The notes under the pieces: generated by a model | Told to the model about the DNA's origin: nothing | The model's database searches: none | The model's input: only the letters and a program-made list of their open reading frames with translations | Source of the DNA: Oligella ureolytica DSM 18253 | Lineage (GTDB): Bacteria; Pseudomonadota; Gammaproteobacteria; Burkholderiales; Burkholderiaceae_B | Reading direction: 5' to 3' | NCBI RefSeq assembly: GCF_000373745.1 | Contig: NZ_KB892279.1 | Span: 62,001 to 126,000 of the forward strand | Length of the DNA stretch: 64,000 nucleotides | Made by a program: the position numbers and the translations under genes | Shown here: one piece after another, positions 26,918-35,789 of the stretch | Position numbering within the stretch: position 1 is the stretch's first letter | How the letters are laid out: every line of letters begins with the position of its first letter

Positions 26918-27724
26918 TTAGCGGTAAAAATATCTCAGTACCTGATTCACTGCTGCCAACCCCATCGCAGCAGTGACTGTTACGCATGAACCATAACCGG
27001 CACAGGCGAGTCCCTGCGGTCCGCGCAAGACTCCCTCACCTTCCACTTCGCTCTCCGGACCCCAAGGCAATAACGCCGGCTCATTAATCCACACACAAGG
27101 CACCCCCATGCTCGGCACTTTTTTTAAAGCTTTGCCTTGTCCATCACTCCCCTTAGCATAGCCATGCTGCTTACGTAATTGCTGACGTATTTTAGCGAGT
27201 AAGGCATCATTGCGTGCTTGACTCAAATCAGTAAAATTTAAGGCCAAGCTATTAGACTTACCACCTGCGCCCCCACACATAATAAAGTGTATTCCTAAAT
27301 CTCGACATACGACCGCCATGGCAATTTTAGCCGCTACTTGATCAGCGCAATCTAACACCACATCAACCGCAGCTGACTCTATCACTGTACGAGCATTGCC
27401 AGTATCAACAAAATCATCAATAATCTCTAGCTGCAATTGAGGGTTAATGTCACGCAGACGCTCAGCCATTGCGTAGACTTTGCTCTGACCTAAGGTGCTG
27501 GTAAGTGAATGAATCTGACGATTAATATTGGATTCAGAGACCACATCCAAATCCACTAACACCAAACGTCCTATACCGCTCCGGGCCAACGCCTCAGCTG
27601 CCCAAGAGCCGACACCACCTATGCCAACCACCATCACAGATTTAGAACCAATGATATTCAGCGCCTCATCACCATACAAACGCTTAAGACCACCAAAACG
27701 TCGCTCTAAATCATACTCAGCCAT
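26918..27724 (-). CDS. tcdA: tRNA threonylcarbamoyladenosine dehydratase
   Basis: A 268-residue E1-like ATP-dependent enzyme (TcdA/CsdL) that cyclises t6A37 of tRNA to ct6A. The RFGGLKRLYG N-terminus, nucleotide-binding GIGGVGSWAAEAL, the SNINRQIH motif and the C-terminal GYGSCVTVTAAMGL hydrophobic segment all match the family. I prefer ATG 27724; the in-frame GTG at 27736 sits directly against its only ribosome-site sequence. It converges on cobB, 30 bp away. Confidence 0.92.
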   Translation of the reverse strand: MAEYDLERRFGGLKRLYGDEALNIIGSKSVMVVGIGGVGSWAAEALARSGIGRLVLVDLDVVSESNINRQIHSLTSTLGQSKVYAMAERLRDINPQLQLEIIDDFVDTGNARTVIESAAVDVVLDCADQVAAKIAMAVVCRDLGIHFIMCGGAGGKSNSLALNFTDLSQARNDALLAKIRQQLRKQHGYAKGSDGQGKALKKVPSMGVPCVWINEPALLPWGPESEVEGEGVLRGPQGLACAGYGSCVTVTAAMGLAAVNQVLRYFYR

Positions 27725-27834
27725 CGTCAAGCTCACTCCCTAAATCCCTTTGCAAGCAGGTTTTAATGCATCTACAAAAAACAGTCAATGCTACAATCAA
27801 GGGTCTATTTTAACTTTTTTAATCAAATAAATTC

Positions 27835-28488
27835 GTGAATAGTAAGTATATTGACTTAAGTCCAAGTCTATTGGCAAAGGCAGAACTACATTTTAAGCAC
27901 TTTCGTCTGTGGACCGAAGAAGAGCGAGAAGCTTCCTTACAAGAAGCGTTAGCCCAACTGGATGAACTAAAAGATATCTGGGTCTTTGGTTATGCCTCGC
28001 TTATTTGGCGTCCTGAGTTTGACTACGTAGAGAATCGCCGTTGCGTGATACAGGGCTACCACCGTTCGCTGTGTCTTTGGTCCAGCGTTAACCGTGGGAC
28101 CCCAGAGCGTCCCGGTCTGGTGTTTGGTCTAGCAGAATCCGGGCACTGTGAAGGCGCCGTCTACAAACTTCCTAATGAGGATCTACTCAATACAATGCGT
28201 CGCTTGTGGAAACGAGAAATGCCAAACAGCTCCTATATCCCCATGTGGCTGGATTGTGAAACCTCCGAAGGCACTGTCAAAGCGTTGGCTTTTGTCATGG
28301 ATCCGGATGATTACTCCTACGTTGGTGACCTCTCGCCTGAAGAAACTCTTCACGTGGTGTTAGGTGCAACAGGCATCTACGGCCCTTGTACGGAATATGT
28401 GCTGGAGACAGCGGATGCCCTCAAAGAAGCAAATATCGATGATCCTGAACTCTACCACCTTGCCGATCTCATTCGTCAACACCTATGA
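27835..28488 (+). CDS. chaC: ChaC-like gamma-glutamylcyclotransferase
   Basis: A 217-residue enzyme of the ChaC branch, expected to cleave glutathione to 5-oxoproline and Cys-Gly. The family start motif is present as VFGYASLIW (residues 50-58), with Ala in place of the usual Gly of YGSLIW. RRCVIQGYHRSLCLWS and GTPERPGLVFGL follow, as in ChaC proteins. The GTG start at 27835 gives a roughly 45-residue helical N-terminus, slightly shorter than in E. coli. No good ribosome site is seen. It stands alone between tcdA (divergent) and pdxH. Confidence 0.83.
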   Translation: MNSKYIDLSPSLLAKAELHFKHFRLWTEEEREASLQEALAQLDELKDIWVFGYASLIWRPEFDYVENRRCVIQGYHRSLCLWSSVNRGTPERPGLVFGLAESGHCEGAVYKLPNEDLLNTMRRLWKREMPNSSYIPMWLDCETSEGTVKALAFVMDPDDYSYVGDLSPEETLHVVLGATGIYGPCTEYVLETADALKEANIDDPELYHLADLIRQHL

Positions 28489-28593
28489 GTCGATTCAACC
28501 GGCAGCATCAACGGGCGACTAAAGCGCTGAAGTTAGCTACGCTTCAGTGTAAAATATAACTTTAGTTTAAAGTATATTTTGGAAGAAAAAGCT

Positions 28594-29226
28594 ATGGGTT
28601 CAACAGCGCACATGCGCCATCGCTATGAAAAGCTTGAATTACTGGAGCAAGATACCACACAAAACCCTTTTGAACTCTTTGACCGTTGGTTTCAGCTGGC
28701 CTGTCAAGACACTGAGCGCGAAGCCAATGCGATGACCTTAGCAACCGTTAACTCGGCTAATGAGCCTGAAGCTCGCATGGTCCTCCTAAAAGAATATAGC
28801 GATAAGGGATTTGTCTTCTTTACCAATTATGACTCGCCCAAGGGTGAAGCCATTGCATACAACCCACACGTAAGTTTGTTATTTTTCTGGGTTAAACAAG
28901 AGCGTCAAGTCAGGATTAATGGCTTTGCTCACAAGCTCTCAGAGGCAGACTCAACTGAGTATTTTAATAGCCGTCCCTATGGTTCACGCATTGGCGCTTG
29001 GGCCTCATTGCAAAGCCAACCCCTCAGTCGCAAAGAGCTCAGCCAACGTTTTGACGACTTCTCTGCTATGTATCCTGACCAAGTGCCTAAGCCTCCGCAC
29101 TGGGGTGGGTATTTAGTTGTGCCGTCAAAAATAGAGTTTTGGCAAGGTCGCCCGTCGCGTATGCATGATCGATTACTCTACAATAAAGAAAATGACAAGT
29201 GGTCAATGACACGCTTAGCACCTTAA
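28594..29226 (+). CDS. pdxH: Pyridoxamine/pyridoxine 5'-phosphate oxidase
   Basis: A 210-residue FMN-dependent oxidase that makes pyridoxal phosphate from PNP or PMP; cytoplasmic dimer. Diagnostic segments include NAMTLATV, ARMVLLKEYSDKGFVFFTNYDSPKG, SRPYGSRIGAWASLQSQ and the C-terminal RLAP. ATG 28594 is chosen because GGAAG lies 8 bases upstream; the in-frame TTG at 28579 has nothing. It is 35 bp ahead of another split-barrel flavoprotein. Confidence 0.95.
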   Translation: MGSTAHMRHRYEKLELLEQDTTQNPFELFDRWFQLACQDTEREANAMTLATVNSANEPEARMVLLKEYSDKGFVFFTNYDSPKGEAIAYNPHVSLLFFWVKQERQVRINGFAHKLSEADSTEYFNSRPYGSRIGAWASLQSQPLSRKELSQRFDDFSAMYPDQVPKPPHWGGYLVVPSKIEFWQGRPSRMHDRLLYNKENDKWSMTRLAP

Positions 29227-29261
29227 GCCTATAATACCTTGTCAATCAATTAAATTTAACT

Positions 29262-29783
29262 ATGTCTATTAAACGTCAAGCTGATTTTAGCGAACAAGAT
29301 TTCCGACTGGCCCTAGGCCGTTTTGCTACCGGTGTGGCAATCGTTACCACAACAGATCCTGAGAGCAATACTCCTGTGGGACTCACCGTCAGTTCCTTTA
29401 ACTCGGTATCTCTCAATCCTCCCATGGTTTTGTGGTGTCTGCGTTTGGTTTCCAAAAACCTTGAGTTATTTAAAAACAGCAAGCATTACAACATTCATAT
29501 TTTAGCTAATGACCAAATTGACTTAGCCATGCAGTTCTCGACTGCCAAGGTACCTAATCGCTTTGAAGGTATTGATTGGGAATTTAGCGAGACAGGCACA
29601 CCTCTACTTTCTTCCGAATACTGCTCTGCCGTGTTTGAATGTGCCAATGAGCAACACCATGTCGCCGGCGATCACTTGATCATGGTGGGTTATGTAGAGC
29701 GCTGTCAGCATACCAATAAATTACCACTGGTTTTCCATGCCGGCACCTTTGACCTAACACCTACCAGTCGTTTTGCAAAATAA
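29262..29783 (+). CDS. Flavin reductase-like (FMN-binding split barrel) protein
   Basis: A 173-residue member of the HpaC/DIM6 flavin-reductase family. The family core is seen in RLALGRFATGVAIVTT, GLTVSSFNSVSLNPPMVLWCL and the GDHLIMVGYVE segment near the C-terminus. Such proteins use NAD(P)H to supply reduced FMN or FAD to partner monooxygenases. No monooxygenase gene is adjacent, so the partner is unknown. The next gene starts one base after its stop, so the two are tightly coupled. Confidence 0.85.
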   Translation: MSIKRQADFSEQDFRLALGRFATGVAIVTTTDPESNTPVGLTVSSFNSVSLNPPMVLWCLRLVSKNLELFKNSKHYNIHILANDQIDLAMQFSTAKVPNRFEGIDWEFSETGTPLLSSEYCSAVFECANEQHHVAGDHLIMVGYVERCQHTNKLPLVFHAGTFDLTPTSRFAK

Positions 29784-29784
29784 A

Positions 29785-30897
29785 ATGCATCCCCCTGTCG
29801 ATATAGAATGCGTCATTATCGGTGCCGGCGTCATTGGCTTAGCGATTGCCCGTACATTGACACAACAAGGCAAAGAAGTATTGATCGTTGAGTCTGAGTC
29901 CTCGTTCGGCTCAGGTATCAGCTCCCGTAACTCCGAAGTTATTCATGCCGGATTATATTACCCTGTTGATAGTTTAAAGGCTAAGCTTTGCCTACGTGGT
30001 AAAGTGCTTTTATATGATTACTGTCAACAACAGCATATCCCGCACCAACGTCTTGGCAAGTTACTCGTCGCTACCGATGATACAGAGACGGCTCAGCTGA
30101 TGGCGATCAAAGACAATGCGGAGCAATGCGGTATTAATGATCTAAGCATCCTATCTGCAGAAGAAGTTAAGCAATTAGAACCCGAATTAAACTGTCAGTT
30201 AGCCCTACTCTCCCCCTCTACAGGGATTGTAGACAGTCATGCGCTGATGCTTTCGTTATTAGGTGAAGCCGAGCAAGCAGGTGCACAAATAGTACTTAAT
30301 ACCCCTTTAAAAGGGGTCGATATTAAAGGTCCTAATCACTTTCAATGCTATTTTGACGATGCCGATCAAAGCGTTATAAGCTGCGCCTACCTAGTCAACG
30401 CCTCAGGGCTACATGCAACTGAATTAGCAAAAGCTATCAAAGGCCTGGATGCACAACACATTCCTGAAGCTTATTATTACTGTAAAGGCCGTTATTTTGC
30501 ATACACTGGAAAATCACCCTTTAAGCATTTAATTTATCCTATGCCAACTCGTGCCGGCTTAGGTGTACATTTGACATTAGATCTAGCCGGTCAAATCAAA
30601 TTCGGCCCGGATGTCACTTGGGTCCAAGAAGAAAACTACGATGTTGCACAGGAGCAGGTAGACAGCTTTTACAAAGCAGTCAGACGCTATTGGCCTTCAC
30701 TAAAAAACAATACGCTACACCCAGCTTACGCCGGCATTAGACCAAAACTGAGTGGGCCTCACCAACAGGCAGCTGATTTTGTCATCAGCTCTAAGGCAGA
30801 ACATGGGGTGGCCGGTTTGTTAAACTTATTTGGTATTGAGTCCCCCGGATTAACCGCTGCACTGGCGATTGCCGACGAAGTGGCTCAGCAATTATAA
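29785..30897 (+). CDS. FAD-dependent oxidoreductase (L-2-hydroxyglutarate dehydrogenase-like)
   Basis: A 370-residue DAO-family flavoprotein. The dinucleotide-binding motif is VIIGAGVIGLAIARTL, followed by the SRNSEVIHAGLYYP motif typical of the LhgO/L2HGDH group, CKGRYFAY and a C-terminal LFGIESPGLTAALAIADEVA flavin contact. The substrate is a 2-hydroxy acid such as L-2-hydroxyglutarate by family resemblance only. ATG 29785 follows the upstream stop by one base; an in-frame TTG (29773) would overlap it. purU starts 37 bp downstream. Confidence 0.82.
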   Translation: MHPPVDIECVIIGAGVIGLAIARTLTQQGKEVLIVESESSFGSGISSRNSEVIHAGLYYPVDSLKAKLCLRGKVLLYDYCQQQHIPHQRLGKLLVATDDTETAQLMAIKDNAEQCGINDLSILSAEEVKQLEPELNCQLALLSPSTGIVDSHALMLSLLGEAEQAGAQIVLNTPLKGVDIKGPNHFQCYFDDADQSVISCAYLVNASGLHATELAKAIKGLDAQHIPEAYYYCKGRYFAYTGKSPFKHLIYPMPTRAGLGVHLTLDLAGQIKFGPDVTWVQEENYDVAQEQVDSFYKAVRRYWPSLKNNTLHPAYAGIRPKLSGPHQQAADFVISSKAEHGVAGLLNLFGIESPGLTAALAIADEVAQQL

Positions 30898-30934
30898 TAA
30901 TCTATTTAAAAAAAACAATTATTTAATCATTAAA

Positions 30935-31798
30935 ATGAACACTACGAATACGCACCAATTTATTCTTACCATTTCTTGCCCCGATCAAATCGGCATTGTT
31001 CATAACGTCTCCGGCGCACTGCTTACACTCGGTGGTAATATCCTCACCTCTGAGCAATTCGGCGATGAAGATACTCAGCAGTTCTTCCTGAGAATCCGTT
31101 TCAGTGTGCCCACCAACATCAAACAAGCACAGATTGAAGCTGAACTGGCAGCCATCAAAGACAGTTTTAATATGGATTTAAAGATCGTTTCAGCTGAGCA
31201 AAAATCTCGTGTACTCATTCTTGTCAGTAAACAAGGGCATTGCTTAAATGACTTATTATTCCGCACCCATAGCGGCTTGTTGCACATGGATATTGTCGGC
31301 ATTGTTTCAAACCATCGTGATCATGAAAAACTGGCAGAAAGCTATGGTATCCCCTTTCACTACCTACCCGTCAGCAATGACAACCGAGTAGAGCAGGAAG
31401 CAGAAATACTTAAGTTAGTTGACGATCTTGAGGTCGATCTTGTTGTACTGGCACGTTATATGCAAATCCTCTCAAATCAGCTATCAGAAGCACTGGAAGG
31501 TAAAGCAATTAATATTCATCATAGCTTCTTACCGAGTTTTAAGGGGGCTAAACCCTATCACCAAGCCCACCAACGTGGCGTAAAAATCATTGGTGCAACA
31601 GCTCATTATGTTACTGCCGATCTGGATGAAGGCCCGATTATCGAGCAGGATGTACAGCATGTCGATCACCGCCTCAGCGCAGAACGTCTGACACAAGTCG
31701 GTAGTGACATCGAATCACTTGTCCTGTCACGTGCCGTTAAAAGCTTTGTAGAGCACCGTATTTTATTAAACGGTCATCGCACCGTCGTGTTTAACTAA
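30935..31798 (+). CDS. purU: Formyltetrahydrofolate deformylase
   Basis: A 287-residue hydrolase converting 10-formyl-THF to formate and THF, balancing one-carbon units for purine synthesis. An N-terminal ACT domain (LTISCPDQIGIVHNVS) precedes the formyltransferase-like domain with catalytic Asn/His/Asp in INIHHSFLPSFKGAKPYHQA and TADLDEGPIIEQD. ATG 30935 gives the standard N-terminus; the 22 in-frame codons before it overlap the previous gene and lack homology. The gene ends 15 bp from the convergent LysR gene. Confidence 0.94.
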   Translation: MNTTNTHQFILTISCPDQIGIVHNVSGALLTLGGNILTSEQFGDEDTQQFFLRIRFSVPTNIKQAQIEAELAAIKDSFNMDLKIVSAEQKSRVLILVSKQGHCLNDLLFRTHSGLLHMDIVGIVSNHRDHEKLAESYGIPFHYLPVSNDNRVEQEAEILKLVDDLEVDLVVLARYMQILSNQLSEALEGKAINIHHSFLPSFKGAKPYHQAHQRGVKIIGATAHYVTADLDEGPIIEQDVQHVDHRLSAERLTQVGSDIESLVLSRAVKSFVEHRILLNGHRTVVFN

Positions 31799-31812
31799 CT
31801 GGCCTTGGGCTT

Positions 31813-32706
31813 TTATTCGCCCATCATCATCGCTTGGCGCTGTTCGAGCTTATTTTTTAAAAAATTAGAAAATAGCTCGATGCGCTTTAGCTGCCTCAAA
31901 TCCTCATGATACAGCATCCAAAAACTACGTTTAATTGCTATTTCATCGAGAAGAACGACTTGTAAGTCAGGATTTTGATGCGCCATAAAACACGGTAATA
32001 CCGCCATTGCCTGGCCTGCCAAACAGGCCTGCAACTGTGCCACCAAGCTATTAGATTTAAACACCACATTGGCACCCGGTATCAAATCACCAAGGTATTT
32101 TAATTCCTCACTAATAATAAACTCGTCTATATAATCAATAAAATGATGCTCTGCTAAATCAAGAGGAGTATTGATTGGCGCATGGCGCTTTAAATATTGT
32201 GGTGACGCATAAAGTCTCAACTTATAATCACTCAATAATCGGTACACATAGTTGCCTCGTAACGGCCGATCAATCGTAATGAAGATATCCGCTTCTCGAC
32301 GAGATTGATCAACAAAGTGCTGAAAGGCCATGATCTCTAGACTGGTCTTTGGGTATTGCTTCTGAAAATCCACTGCTAAAGGCGTCAGCATATAAACACC
32401 AAAGCCCTCGGTTGCAGCGACCCGAATATCTCCACTTAAATCCTCTTCAAACACGCTAATGGTCTGATGCGCATTGAGCAGCTCACTTTCCATCTTCTCC
32501 GCATGCTGCAGCAAATTTCTGCCCGCCTCCGTCAATAGATAACCATAGCGACGCGACTTATCAAAAAGCACCGTCCCCATTTCTTGCTCTAATTGGCGAA
32601 TGCGCCGCGATACTGTACTATGCTCAACTCCTAATCGACGCCCTGCTTCAGACACTTTTGAGGTTCTCGCGACCGCTAAAAAATAACGTATCCCATCCCA
32701 ATCCAT
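31813..32706 (-). CDS. LysR-type transcriptional regulator
   Basis: A 297-residue LTTR. The N-terminal winged helix (MDWDGIRYFLAVARTSKVSEAGRRLGVEHSTVSRRIRQLE in context) is canonical, followed by the co-inducer domain (about 90-285). The true start is ATG 32706; the 28 in-frame residues upstream are low-complexity. It is divergent from mmsA with a 126-bp AT-rich gap, the classical layout for an LTTR controlling its neighbour, so a role in valine or propionyl/methylmalonate metabolism is plausible. The inducer is unknown. Confidence 0.9.
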   Translation of the reverse strand: MDWDGIRYFLAVARTSKVSEAGRRLGVEHSTVSRRIRQLEQEMGTVLFDKSRRYGYLLTEAGRNLLQHAEKMESELLNAHQTISVFEEDLSGDIRVAATEGFGVYMLTPLAVDFQKQYPKTSLEIMAFQHFVDQSRREADIFITIDRPLRGNYVYRLLSDYKLRLYASPQYLKRHAPINTPLDLAEHHFIDYIDEFIISEELKYLGDLIPGANVVFKSNSLVAQLQACLAGQAMAVLPCFMAHQNPDLQVVLLDEIAIKRSFWMLYHEDLRQLKRIELFSNFLKNKLEQRQAMMMGE

Positions 32707-32832
32707 CACATTCTCTTTTATAAAAACTGGTGCAAAAATAAACAATGATTGTGCATTTATTATATTGATTTTTATTTTTTTAGGCTTCAAAATTAAGTAA
32801 TAAAAAAATGTAACTACTGACAGGAGACATAG

Positions 32833-34326
32833 ATGAGCGAGACACCCATTATTCCTTTATTAATTAACGGTCAAAAAGTCCAATCTAAAAGTAATAAATA
32901 TCTGGATGTATTAAATCCTGCCGACCAATCGGTCGTGGCTAAGGTACCTCTATGCGGTATCGATGAGGTTGATGAAGCCATTGCCAATGCCAAAGAAGCT
33001 TACAAAACATGGCGGAACTCAGGGCTTAATCGTCGCATGCGAGTCATGCTGAAACTACAAGAATTAGTCCGTGACAACACGGACAAGCTCGCCGCCATGA
33101 TCACCAAAGAGCATGGCAAAACCTTACCCGATGCAGTTGGTGAAGTCGGCCGTGGGCTAGAGGCCATTGAGCACGCTTGCTCTGTCGCCAGTATGCAAAT
33201 GGGTGAGTTTTCAGAAAACGCCGCCAGTGGTGTCGATGTCTACACCCTTATCCAACCCCTCGGTGTTGTGGCCGGCATTACCGCTTTTAACTTCCCCGTG
33301 ATGCTGCCCTGCTTTATGTTCCCTTATGCCGTCGCTGCAGGTAATACCTTTATCTTAAAACCTTCTGAGCAAGATCCGAGCGCTTCCTTATTTTTAGCCG
33401 AATTAGCACTGGAAGCCGGTTTGCCTCCCGGTGTTTTAAACGTGGTCCATGGCGGTCCGGATGTGGCGCAGCATCTATGCGAACACCCTGACATCAAAGC
33501 TGTGTCCTTTATTGGTTCAACGCATGTCGGTACCGAGGTGTATCAACGAGCGTCTGATAACGGCAAACGTTGCCAATCAATGATGGGAGCCAAAAACCAC
33601 TGCGTGATCATGCCTGATTCAGACAAAGAAGTTGCCCTTAATCAATTGGTTGGGGCGGCCTTTGGTGCGGCCGGTCAGCGTTGTATGGCAACATCTGTCG
33701 CCGTGATGGTGGGTGAAAGCAGCCAATGGGTCGATGAGTTAGTCGAAAGAACCAAAGGCTTAAAAGTCAATGTCGGTACTGACACCACAGCCGACCTAGG
33801 TCCTCTAGTCTCCCCTAAAGCTAAGCAACGCGTCGAAGGACTCATTCAATCAGGCGTTGATGAGGGCGCAAACTTGGTACTGGATGGTCGTAACTGCGTG
33901 GTCGCCGGCTATGAAAATGGCAACTTCGTAGGGCCTACCATTTTCACCGGTGTCAAGAAGGGCATGCGAATCTATGACGAAGAGATCTTTGGTCCGGTTT
34001 TGGCTATTGTCAATGTGGATACACTTGATGAAGCCATCGAGTTTATCAATGACAACCCTAACGGTAACGGTGTCGCTATCTTTACACAAGATGGTGGTGT
34101 TGCTCGTCACTTCCAGAACAATATTGATGTGGGACAGGTAGGTATTAATATTCCTATTCCGGTACCTGTGGCCTGGTTCAGCTTTACTGGTTCACGTGGC
34201 TCCAAACTCGGTGATTTAGGTCCTAACGGTAAGCAGGCCTTCAGCTTCTGGACCCAAACCAAAACAGTAACCGCGCGTTGGTCACACCATGACCGAAATG
34301 TTAATACCACCATTGCGATGAAGTAA
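32833..34326 (+). CDS. mmsA: CoA-acylating methylmalonate-semialdehyde dehydrogenase
   Basis: A 497-residue aldehyde dehydrogenase that oxidises (methyl)malonate semialdehyde to propionyl- or acetyl-CoA in valine, beta-alanine and inositol breakdown. Asn153 in TAFNFP and catalytic Cys284 in GAAGQRCMA are present, as are the MmsA-specific [15 protein letters not shown] stretch and the C-terminal [13 protein letters not shown]. The ribosome site AGGAG is strong. The usual partner mmsB is not adjacent, so this gene probably serves a pathway encoded elsewhere, under the divergent LysR gene. Confidence 0.93.
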   Translation: MSETPIIPLLINGQKVQSKSNKYLDVLNPADQSVVAKVPLCGIDEVDEAIANAKEAYKTWRNSGLNRRMRVMLKLQELVRDNTDKLAAMITKEHGKTLPDAVGEVGRGLEAIEHACSVASMQMGEFSENAASGVDVYTLIQPLGVVAGITAFNFPVMLPCFMFPYAVAAGNTFILKPSEQDPSASLFLAELALEAGLPPGVLNVVHGGPDVAQHLCEHPDIKAVSFIGSTHVGTEVYQRASDNGKRCQSMMGAKNHCVIMPDSDKEVALNQLVGAAFGAAGQRCMATSVAVMVGESSQWVDELVERTKGLKVNVGTDTTADLGPLVSPKAKQRVEGLIQSGVDEGANLVLDGRNCVVAGYENGNFVGPTIFTGVKKGMRIYDEEIFGPVLAIVNVDTLDEAIEFINDNPNGNGVAIFTQDGGVARHFQNNIDVGQVGINIPIPVPVAWFSFTGSRGSKLGDLGPNGKQAFSFWTQTKTVTARWSHHDRNVNTTIAMK

Positions 34327-34358
34327 AGCTCAGCTACTGAGTATTAACGCAGCAAAGT

Positions 34359-34391
34359 AAAAGGTCGCGAATATGATATTCACGACCTTTT
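34359..34391. terminator. Terminator between mmsA and cytochrome c peroxidase
   Basis: AAAAGGTCG at 34359-34367 pairs with CGACCTTTT at 34383-34391; an inner GAAT/ATTC pairing follows one mismatch. T-rich on both strands, serving the convergent genes. Confidence 0.85.
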
Positions 34392-34437
34392 GCTTACTGC
34401 TTAACATGAACTAAAAGCATTTAATTGAAATTCGAAA

Positions 34438-35484
34438 CTAGCCTTCAGCTGACTCTTGTGGAGCCCATGGATTAGCAAGAGGTGTTTCATCGCTGTTAGG
34501 GTATAAAACAGGGATAGTAAACTCCGGCTGATCACCAGTTAGGGTCTTCAAGAAAGCAACAATGTCTTCAATCTCATTGGCTTCAAACTTTTTACCTAAC
34601 TGCAAACGACCCATGATATCAACAGCTTCACTCAAGGTCTTAGCACCACCATCGTGGAAGTACGGGTAGGTTAACTCAACGTTACGTAAAGTCGGTACCT
34701 TAAAGTTCATACGGTCGATATCCTGACCGGTCACACCGGCACGACCCGCCGTTTCATTGTCAGTAACATACGGTTCAACTAGACCCATACGCTGGAACGA
34801 GTTACCACCTAAGTTAGGACCGTTGTGACAAGCGACACAACCACTGTTTTTAAATAGTAAGTAACCATTTAACTCTTGGTCGGTAATTGCATCATCATCG
34901 CCTTTTAACCATTGGTCAAAACGCGCATTAGGCGTAACTAAGGTCTCTTCAAAAGCAGCTAAAGCACCGGTCACTTCTTCGATAGTAATCTCTCTGTCGC
35001 CATAAACTGCTTCAAACTCATCAACATAGCCCGGAATTGTTTTTAATACGCTCACCGCTAACTCGTGAGTAGAACCCATCTCTAAAGGGTTCGCAATCGG
35101 GCCACCGGCCTGTTCGCGTAAGTCAGCCGCACGACCATCCCAGAACTGTACAAAGTTCAAGCTTGAGTTAAGAACGGTCGGTGAGTTAATTGGACCCTGA
35201 GCCCAATAGTCACCAACAGAACTGACTAAGTGGTCAGCACCGCCCAGCATTAAGTTGTGGCATGAGTTACAGGAAATAAAACCTGAACGCGATAAGCGAG
35301 GATCAAACCAAAGCTTTTTACCTAAATCAACCTCAGCCTGATTTTCAACAACATGTGGCTCAATTGGTTGGATTAACTCATTGCTAGGTTTGTAACGTTC
35401 ACCCTCAGCTTGTTGAGCTAACGCAGGCGTCGCCATAAAACCGAAAACGCCACAGGCTAGTAATGCAGCTGTCAATTTCTTCAT
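34438..35484 (-). CDS. ccpA: Diheme cytochrome c peroxidase
   Basis: A 348-residue periplasmic peroxidase that reduces H2O2 to water with electrons from small c-type cytochromes. A signal peptide is cleaved after ALA (residue 23). Two c-heme motifs occur: Cys72-Asn-Ser-Cys75-His76 (peroxidatic heme) and Cys216-Val-Ala-Cys219-His220 (electron-transfer heme). Met259, in the RMNFKVPTLRN segment, fits the distal ligand of the second heme. The C-terminal tail is acidic. The gene is preceded by a consensus FNR box at class II spacing, as known for ccp genes in E. coli and Neisseria, so expression should rise at low oxygen. Confidence 0.93.
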   Translation of the reverse strand: MKKLTAALLACGVFGFMATPALAQQAEGERYKPSNELIQPIEPHVVENQAEVDLGKKLWFDPRLSRSGFISCNSCHNLMLGGADHLVSSVGDYWAQGPINSPTVLNSSLNFVQFWDGRAADLREQAGGPIANPLEMGSTHELAVSVLKTIPGYVDEFEAVYGDREITIEEVTGALAAFEETLVTPNARFDQWLKGDDDAITDQELNGYLLFKNSGCVACHNGPNLGGNSFQRMGLVEPYVTDNETAGRAGVTGQDIDRMNFKVPTLRNVELTYPYFHDGGAKTLSEAVDIMGRLQLGKKFEANEIEDIVAFLKTLTGDQPEFTIPVLYPNSDETPLANPWAPQESAEG

Positions 35485-35525
35485 AAATTCCCCCTAGAAT
35501 TGTAGGATGTTGTAACTTAATTACT

Positions 35526-35567
35526 ATGATATATAAGATGATTAGCTTTGGGGTTGATCCTAATCAA
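35526..35567 (-). promoter_or_regulatory. Class II FNR-type promoter of the cytochrome c peroxidase gene
   Basis: A perfect FNR/Anr box TTGAT-CCTA-ATCAA lies at 35554-35567. On the minus strand a -10 hexamer TATCAT (35531-35526, 5 of 6 matches) starts exactly 22 bases downstream of the box, which centres the box at -41.5 for a start near 35519. This is the textbook class II geometry. The start codon is about 35 bases further on. Confidence 0.85.
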
Positions 35568-35746
35568 GCTAGGTAAGCGTTAACCCTCAAAAAACACTCT
35601 TTTCACCCGTTTAAGACCGTAATATAAGCCCTTAAAACACAAATATGTAACCAAAAAGTAACAATATACCCATTACATGTATAAGGTCTCTTTGATATTA
35701 TGACTTTTAAAAGCGCTTAAAACAAGCTATTTACAACAAAAAAACA

Positions 35747-35760
35747 GTCGATCAATCGAC
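35747..35760 (-). terminator. Weak terminator downstream of phaR
   Basis: On the minus strand a short stem (GTCGA/TCGAC, 4-nt loop) is followed by TGTTTTTTT. The stem is only 5-6 bp, so this may be leaky. The remaining sequence of the 305-bp ccp-phaR gap shows nothing besides this and the FNR promoter. Confidence 0.5.
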
Positions 35761-35789
35761 ATAGAAAGATGAAAAACAAGTCACACAGA

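Noticed and set aside
26901-26923. Terminator between cobB and tcdA
   Set aside because: Stem CGCTTAGAG/CTCTTAGCG has a central mismatch, no T run in the proper place, and overlaps the tcdA stop.
35747-35760. Second FNR-like site (GATCAATC palindrome)
   Set aside because: The repeat is GTCGAT-CA-ATCGAC, lacks the TTGAT-N4-ATCAA spacing, and is better explained as a weak phaR terminator stem.
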